From assembly GCF_964340395.1 (NCBI RefSeq), contig NC_135559.1:14131259-14163758 (forward strand): DNA of 32,500 nt, read 5' to 3'. The translations under genes were made by a program, and so were the position numbers. The notes under the pieces were generated by a model. It saw only the letters and a list, made by a program, of their open reading frames with translations, was not told where the DNA came from and made no database searches. This DNA comes from Glandiceps talaboti. Lineage: Eukaryota > Hemichordata > Enteropneusta > Spengelidae. Numbering within the stretch: position 1 is the stretch's first letter; each line of letters begins with the position of its first letter. Shown in pieces: positions 28,401-32,500 of this stretch.

Positions 28401-30744
28401 TATAAGGGTAAGATAATTATCAGTCTGATTAAAATGTGATGTGGTGAAAGCGGCCGGCTAGATGCCCTTATTTACTTCTATTTCCATCGTTTTGTGTCCG
28501 ACTCGTTTGTTTTGTTCTGGGTGATCACCGCCTTCCCACAATCTGATTAAAATTTGATGTGGTGTAAGTGGCTTGATGCCTTTATTTACCTCTAATTCCA
28601 CAGTTTTGTATTATTTGTTTTGTTCTGGGTGATCGCAGAACAAAACAAATGACACAAAACTATGGAAATAGAGGTAAATAAAGGCATCTAGCCACTTTCA
28701 CCACATCAGATTTTAATCAGATTGGATAATTATGTGAAGTGTCTTATGGTTCATTGTATGGTAAATGATAACGGTAGTTCTCCCGGTATTAAAACTCCCA
28801 ACTATTTCAGATGTGAACAATTTCGTTTTTTCCACGACTATCCACTTTAAATATTCTATCATTTCTTACTACATAACACTAGAAACTGCTTTCATAGAGT
28901 CTTGTCAACTACTAACCATTAAATGAGTTCTTCTGTAAGAGGTCTGACAAGAACGGACGAGAATAATATGAGCTATCTCAGTGGACATCATTTCAAAAGA
29001 ATTTTGAACAGGTGAGCTTTTAATCACCAATAAACCAACTTGATTCCTCCCATTTGTATATTGCCTGTGCAAGATATAATTAGACGCGATTGTCATATTC
29101 ACCAAGTTACCTGATACAACACAATACAACACAACACAACACAACACAACACAATACAATACAATACAATACAATACAATACAATACAATACAATACAAT
29201 ACAATACAATACATCTTTATTATCCCAACATGGGCAGTTCTTTGGTCGACAGTAGAAAATAAAACCATACATGAAAACGATTTAAAACAGGATCACAATA
29301 TACATTAACATGCGTACAATAAAATACAGCTCAAAGATGAAGAGACAATCACAAATTAAAACAAATGCAGACATGTTAAACAATGGAACAATGAGTTACT
29401 ACTCATTCCTGACACGGTTTCAGTAATGAAATTGCAGTCGGAATGAATGAATATTTAGCTCTAGATTTTTGTCTTTGGAACTCTATAGCCGACGGGGTGG
29501 TAAAACTTCGAAGTCCTGGTAAAGGGGGTGCTGATTATTACTTAGTATGGTCTTAGCTTTGCTCAGAACTTGTTTTTCGTACAACTTGGCAAGGCTAGTC
29601 TGTTGTACACCAAATGATTTTGCTACAGATGTTAACAACTCTACAAAGATTGTTTTTGTTTTGTACATTCAGATTACCAAACAAGCAAATTATGGAAAAA
29701 TTTAAAATACTCTCAATGAATAATCTATAAAAGAGAATTAACAAATTTTTGTAAACTTTGACGAAATTCAATTTGCTGAAGAAAATAAGCGCTGTTGACC
29801 TTTACGTAAAATCATATCAGTGTTATTCTCCCATCTCAATTTATCGTCTAACAATGAACCCAAATATTCAAACTGAATTACTACCTTGAGTTACCAATAG
29901 AGTAATCATTGATGATATGAACAACGACAGATAGTCGTTTTATTGATTTAGACATTGTATTTTCCAAGTCAACACAAATAGTATTATAAACTCAGTAGTT
30001 TGCATTTAGCCATAGTCCCACCATGGTTTAGTATGATTTAGATAATATGAAATGTATATCAGGCGTGCTGGGTGAAAAGCGAGGGAAAAATCTCCATGTG
30101 ACAGGATTCCAGGCTAATGCACCTGCACTTTCATGTATAGACAAAGGACGAAGGCAAAACAATCAAAATTCGTGTTTGCTTGTTTTTACCGGCTGCATGT
30201 ACTTTACACCTGGCTCTCATTAGCAACAACTCTTATAATGAATACATTTTATAAATCACTCATAGGTACAATTGGTGGGGCATGGTACGGACATGGAGGA
30301 AGTGGGTCAAATTACCAGTGTCTACCAGATAATCCGAAATACGATGAACCAGTAGCTGATGTGCAGAGTCGTAGAGGATTTATGTACGGAGCAGAATATG
30401 AAACATCAGACTTTCCGCCCTTTGCTCCACTTCATAACTATGATCCCGTGTGTGCCGTGTGCAGAGTTCCATCTCGTGGCACCGTGTTAATGATTCCTGC
30501 AACGTACGAGTGTCCTGATAACTGGATCAGAGAATATCGTGGCTATCTTATGTCAGAACGCTATGACCACAACCGTATGGAATACATTTGTGTTGATAAG
30601 AATGCTAAAGCCGGTGATAGGTCCCATCTTGGTCTAAACGGAGTCTTGTTGTACCCTGTAGAAGGTCGCTGTAATTCTGGTACACTTCCTTGTCCGCGGT
30701 ATGTAAATGGAAACGAATTAACGTGCGCTGTATGCACCATTTGA
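23339..30744 (+). CDS. Gene 2: type II transmembrane short-chain collagen with C4-like C-terminal domain (5 exons)
   Basis: Join of 23339-23509, 27142-27259, 27862-27957, 28264-28407 and 30266-30744: 1008 nt, 335 residues plus stop, no internal stop. Order: basic cytoplasmic tail (1-15, MLPEDPKKKKWY), hydrophobic helix about 16-37, heptad-like stretch about 40-72, tribasic KRR at 83-85, Gly-X-Y triplets from Gly100 to about 132, N/S-rich linker with an N-S-T sequon, then the WGRDDC motif and a globular domain ending LTCAVC. With no cleavable signal peptide and the lysines before the helix, I infer a type II protein with the collagen outside. The C-terminal domain is known from sponge short-chain collagen C4 and many invertebrate proteins. 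Every intron has GT..AG, with phases 0,1,1,1 as in gene 1. The start ATG has A at -3. Ligand and tissue are unknown. Confident about the family; the membrane topology is inference. Confidence 0.85.
24629..24670 (+). repeat. Degenerate hammerhead-like motif (Penelope-type repeat remnant?)
   Basis: CTGAAAA, then a GGC...GCC stem, then GAAACGTCGGG. CTGANGA-stem-GAAAC is the hammerhead core and occurs in Penelope-like element repeats; here the invariant G8 is A. No Penelope reverse transcriptase or GIY-YIG sequence is seen nearby. Low certainty. Confidence 0.35.
24740..24825 (+). pseudogene. Vestigial copy of the intron 1/exon 2 boundary
   Basis: The stretch around 24760-24818 matches 27100-27158 with few differences: a shared AATTTA..TG.TGAAGTC, then GTACATTTCTAT and TTATACAG, then GA...AATGC.AG.CTT. 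The acceptor AG is kept at 24799-24800, but the homology to exon 2 fades after about 20 bases and no KRR codons follow. It lies inside gene 2 intron 1. Most likely a remnant of a duplicated exon. Confidence 0.6.
24836..25285. repeat. Duplicated non-coding block B (partner at 20889-21256)
   Basis: Diverged direct copy of block A with about 80-130 extra bases in the middle (near 25100-25230). It sits in gene 2 intron 1 directly after the exon 2 vestige. No coding frame is conserved between the two copies. Confidence 0.7.
25349..25410. repeat. (TAG)n microsatellite in gene 2 intron 1
   Basis: TAG units with one interruption (GGTAGTACTAG). Confidence 0.93.
25785..26425. repeat. Degenerate 49-bp minisatellite with quasi-palindromic units
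   Basis: The clearest units start near 26043, 26092 and 26141, exactly 49 bases apart: ACATAGCTGGTACATG, CTGTGGGAAATACC, then GTACAGCTATG. Each unit begins CATAGCTGGTAC and ends with its near inverse GTACAGCTATG. More degenerate units extend to both sides. It lies in gene 2 intron 1. Confidence 0.7.
26675..26970. repeat. Degenerate tandem repeat, about 30-bp unit
   Basis: Variants of ACAGACTGGTTGCACAAACT and CGGTGTAATT recur about eight times, best preserved at 26870-26960. Spacing is irregular (about 23-60 bases). It lies in gene 2 intron 1, about 170 bases before exon 2. Confidence 0.6.
27142..27259 (+). CDS. Gene 2 exon 2: membrane-proximal stalk with tribasic KRR site
   Basis: 118 nt, phase 0 in and phase 1 out, bounded by tatacag| and |gtaagt. 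It begins EQMQALLKDNGE, continuing the leucine spacing of exon 1, and contains IKRRQAT before the collagen exon. The gene 1 counterpart is also exactly 118 nt and contains VKRRQAT. KRR before a small or polar residue is a plausible proprotein convertase site, although P4 is Ile rather than Arg, so it is not a full RXXR furin consensus. Confidence 0.8.
27862..27957 (+). CDS. Gene 2 exon 3: collagen Gly-X-Y exon
   Basis: 96 nt, phase 1 to phase 1, bounded by aaatcag| and |gtaagc. It begins with a Cys (split codon T|GC), then SSG and nine uninterrupted triplets: RD, RD, LQ, PP, PQ, VQ, PP, IN, IP. The repeat runs on for about two more triplets into exon 4. At about 11 triplets the helix is very short for a collagen. 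The leading cysteine could link chains; gene 1 has no cysteine there. Confidence 0.85.
28264..28407 (+). CDS. Gene 2 exon 4: end of collagen, linker, WGRDDC motif
   Basis: 144 nt, phase 1 to phase 1, bounded by ctcacag| and |gtaaga. It carries SGVSSCNG, an N/S/E-rich linker with an N-S-T glycosylation sequon, then GSVYIRWGRDDC and AELVYKG. The GSVYxRWGRxDC...AELVYKG block is the start of the C4-like domain and is nearly identical in gene 1 exon 4. The donor sits in the glycine codon of YKG in both genes. Confidence 0.85.
28421..28723. repeat. Triplicated intronic repeat: one direct copy plus an 88-bp foldback pair
   Basis: Three copies of an about 90-105 base unit start 14 bases after gene 2 exon 4. 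Copy 1 is 28421-28528 (direct), copy 2 is 28540-28627 (direct) and copy 3 is 28636-28723 (inverted). Landmarks are CTGATTAAAAT, GATGTGGTG, TTTATTTAC and GTTTTGTTCTGGGTGATC. Copies 2 and 3 form a hairpin with an 8-base loop. No coding frame. Confidence 0.8.
29115..29212. repeat. (ACAAC)n/(ACAAT)n pentanucleotide LINE tail
   Basis: Two variant units in separate blocks. On the minus strand this is the (TATTG)n 3' tail of the LINE at 29213-30000. Confidence 0.93.
29213..30000 (-). mobile_element. 5'-truncated, decayed LINE in gene 2 intron 4, antisense
   Basis: On the minus strand the decayed ORF2 C-terminus reads DDKLRWENNTD..., RKGQQRLFFL, a CLFGNLNVQNKN block, KLYEKQVLSKAKTILS and HPLYQDFEVLPPRR, with stops and frame shifts between blocks. 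The order (W-x-x-N, K-x-x-Q-R-L, W/L-F-G, HPL...F..LP) fits the region after the reverse transcriptase core in CR1/Rex-like LINEs. GATAATAAAGATG then leads into a (TATTG)n tail on that strand. The upstream limit near 30000 is approximate. Confidence 0.75.
30266..30744 (+). CDS. Gene 2 exon 5: C4-like cysteine-rich domain and stop
   Basis: 479 nt from ctcatag| to TGA. It encodes the rest of the globular domain: IGGAWYGHG, NYQCLPD, YDEP, an FPP block, CAVCRVPSRG, YECPDNW, GYLMS, YICVDK, NGVLLYPVEGRC and LTCAVCTI. Nine cysteines lie here and one in exon 4, at the same places as in gene 1. An open frame runs upstream to 30133, but that part has no counterpart in gene 1 and lies before the acceptor, so I treat it as intron. 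Confidence 0.9.
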
Positions 30745-30783
30745 TTCGAACATTTCTTTCCATCATCCGCGAAATAGTTTCGC

Positions 30784-30815
30784 GAATGAATGAATGAATG
30801 AATGAATGAATGAAT
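30784..30815. repeat. (GAAT)n microsatellite between gene 2 and the pseudogene
   Basis: Eight perfect units just after the gene 2 stop codon region. Confidence 0.93.
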
Positions 30816-30832
30816 CTTTTCTTCATATATGG

Positions 30833-31693
30833 GTTTTATAGGTGGAGCACATAATAATAATAATAATACTAGTAGTAGTTCTAATTACCAATGTCTACCT
30901 GAAACCCTTGTATATGATGAGCCAGTCAGGGTGACCAGGCAGGTACAGGAAACGGTGTCATATATATCATATCATATCATATCATATCATAATAACAGCT
31001 GGGTAAGGCTAATAGCCTATAAGCTGGTCCGCAAAACAAAGTAAATTAAAATAGTGTCAATCCACGTCCTTATGGCTGTAGTGAGAAGTCAATGTTCGTA
31101 GAATATTTCCAGTGTTCCCAGAGAGAGTCTAGATTGTTCTTAAAACAGTTAAGTGAATTTGATGTGACAAGCGTAGCAGGCAAACTATTCCATGTGTTGA
31201 TGACTCTGTTTCCGAAGAAGTGAGCACGCACAGATTTGGAAAATCCAAATTTCTTAAGTTTCAATGGATGACCTCTCGTGACCCCAGTAGTGTCAAGTTG
31301 TAATAAATGGTGATTTGTGTTATATTTATGAATATATGGAGGAGGAATACCAAACCAGCGATTTCCCACAATTTGTCACTTCATGATCATACTCCATGCA
31401 GAATACGCTATATGCAGAGTACGTACACATGGGAGTGTACTGATGGTTCCTGCATGGAATGACTGTCCTTCAGATGGGTGGATTAGGAAATACTGTGGTT
31501 ATCTAATGTCAGCACACTTTACTCACCAATGTCCCGAATATATTTGTATAGATAGAAACCCAAAGGCTCGTCTAGGCAAAATCGGAAACCAGAATGGTGT
31601 TTTGTTGTATCCTGTTGAAGGACGCTGTAACTCCATGCCATGTGGTCCATATCTGGATATTATGAACTAACATGTGGCTTCTGTACCATGTGA
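30833..31693 (+). pseudogene. Third copy of the C4-like last exon, broken by a LINE insertion
   Basis: It lies about 90 bases after gene 2. Left part (30833 to about 30960): GFIGGAH, an N/S run from an (AAT)n expansion, NYQCLPET and VYDEP. Right part (about 31335-31693): CRVRTHGSVLMVPA, NDCPSDGW, GYLMSA, YICIDR, NGVLLYPVEGRC, MPCGPY and ELTCGFC. It resembles gene 1 exon 5 more than gene 2's. Defects: the acceptor AG of gene 1 reads GG here; about 375 bases of antisense LINE are inserted; four extra bases lie before CRV (near 31400); one base is missing before YELTC (near 31660). No exons 1-4 are seen next to it. A dead copy. Confidence 0.85.
30960..31335 (-). mobile_element. LINE 3' end inserted antisense in the third C4-domain copy
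   Basis: Minus-strand reading from about 31335: TRGHPLKLKKFGFSKSVRAH, then FFGNRVINTWNSLPATLV and a SLNCFKNNLDSLW block. This is the typical ORF2 C-terminus of CR1/jockey-like LINEs. A short 3' UTR and a (TATGA)n tail follow (30960-30990). It is 5'-truncated and splits the pseudogene exon. The target duplication is not clear because both edges are AT-rich. Confidence 0.8.
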
Positions 31694-31772
31694 CATGTAT
31701 GAATCACTTCATCTTTACATCGAAGTTATGTAATCGTCTTATATGGCTTAGCATCTAAAGACAATACTCATC

Positions 31773-32250
31773 TAAAACAGGCTCAAACCAGCAACCAGAA
31801 TTGTTTCACACCGCAAGAAATCAGACCATGTCTTTCCAATTCTCAAGGAACTACGTTGTCTACCAGTCTATTACAGAATACACTACAAAATACGTTTGAT
31901 CTCCTACAGAGCTCTCAACAATGCTACACCTAGTTACATATCGGACCTCATCAGTTCTAAGTATGCTCCACGGGTACGTGTACTTCGCTCCAACAACAAA
32001 GGTCTATTACACATCCCCCACTGCAAACATAAATCCTATGGTGAACATGCCTTTTCACGTGCTGCCCTGCAATTATGGAACAGTCTTCCGGTTGATCTGC
32101 GTCAATCGCCAACTCTGGACAAAATCAGGAAAGACTCATTTTTTAAAGAGAGCATTTGATATGAACTATTTTTAGTGTCCTGTAAAGTGCCTTTGAACAT
32201 TCTGAGTAATGCATTCAGGCACTATACAAATTGTTTGATTGATTGATTAT
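31773..32250 (+). mobile_element. LINE (L2/CR1-like) 3' end with (TTGA)n tail
   Basis: An open frame from the codon after TAA (31773-31775) to TGA at about 32159 reads NRLKPATRIVSHRKKSDHV, PILKELRCLPVYYRIHYKI, SYRALNNATPSYISDL, YGEHAFSRAALQLWNSLPVD and FFKESI. These match in order the conserved tail of L2/CR1-type ORF2 (ARLV..., P-L-LPV..RI.YK, A-PSY-DL, G..aFS.aAp.lWNsLP). The 3' UTR ends in GGCACTATACAAATTG and a TTGATTGATTGA tail. Long open frame, so rather young. Confidence 0.88.
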
Positions 32251-32500
32251 CTTATCTTGCACTAATCTGTTGATACAAGTTAATGTTAATAGTATGTTAA
32301 TAGTATGCTTAATATCACACATTTAAGATATATTGTACACACATCAGGTAATGAGAATATTTGATAAATGAATAAATGTATTCATACTAATTTTATGTTA
32401 AACCATTTTCTAATTATTTTAAAAAGATGAATATTTTGTGGTTATATTTTGGGTTTCTTAACTAATACGAATAAATTAAGGGATACACTGGACATTACCT

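Noticed and set aside
30133-30265. Upstream extension of the gene 2 last-exon frame
   Set aside because: It lies before a good acceptor, has no homology to gene 1, and the phase from exon 4 fits only the start at 30266.

Overview
The window is eukaryotic nuclear DNA. It has spliced genes with GT..AG introns, AT-rich non-coding sequence, very many long di-, tri-, tetra- and pentanucleotide microsatellites, and several truncated LINE 3' ends. The only recognisable protein family is the C-terminal domain known from sponge 'short-chain collagen C4' and from many uncharacterised proteins of marine invertebrates. A marine invertebrate such as a lophotrochozoan, hemichordate or cephalochordate fits; I cannot place it further.

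Layout. Positions 1-12390 look like a gene desert. They hold microsatellites, a hairpin element (3212-3342) between simple-repeat tracts and no convincing exon. A LINE 3' end lies at about 12389-12820, and a 329-bp inverted-repeat element with an 8-bp candidate target duplication lies at 13872-14200. From 15.1 kb to 31.7 kb lies a tandem cluster of one gene family. Gene 1 is 15123-19522 (five exons, with a one-base frame break in exon 1). Gene 2 is 23339-30744 (five exons, open throughout, 335 residues predicted). A third copy of the last exon (30833-31693) is a pseudogene interrupted by an antisense LINE. A vestige of exon 2 (about 24740-24825) and a duplicated non-coding block (20889-21256 and 24836-25285) show that the cluster grew by local duplication and partial decay. 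A further LINE 3' end closes the window (31773-32250).

The two genes share an unusual design: short basic cytoplasmic tail, one signal-anchor transmembrane helix, a membrane-proximal heptad-like segment, a tribasic KRR site, a short Gly-X-Y collagen segment, a hydrophilic linker, then a 10-cysteine C4-like globular domain. The homologous exon 2s (118 nt) and last exons (479 nt) have identical lengths, and intron phases are conserved (0,1,1,1). I infer a trimeric type II membrane collagen that a proprotein convertase may release from the surface. Introns carry LINE fragments, foldback repeats with hammerhead-like cores, and minisatellites.

All coordinates come from reading the sequence by eye. 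Splice sites rest on GT/AG, phase and agreement between paralogues, not on transcripts.
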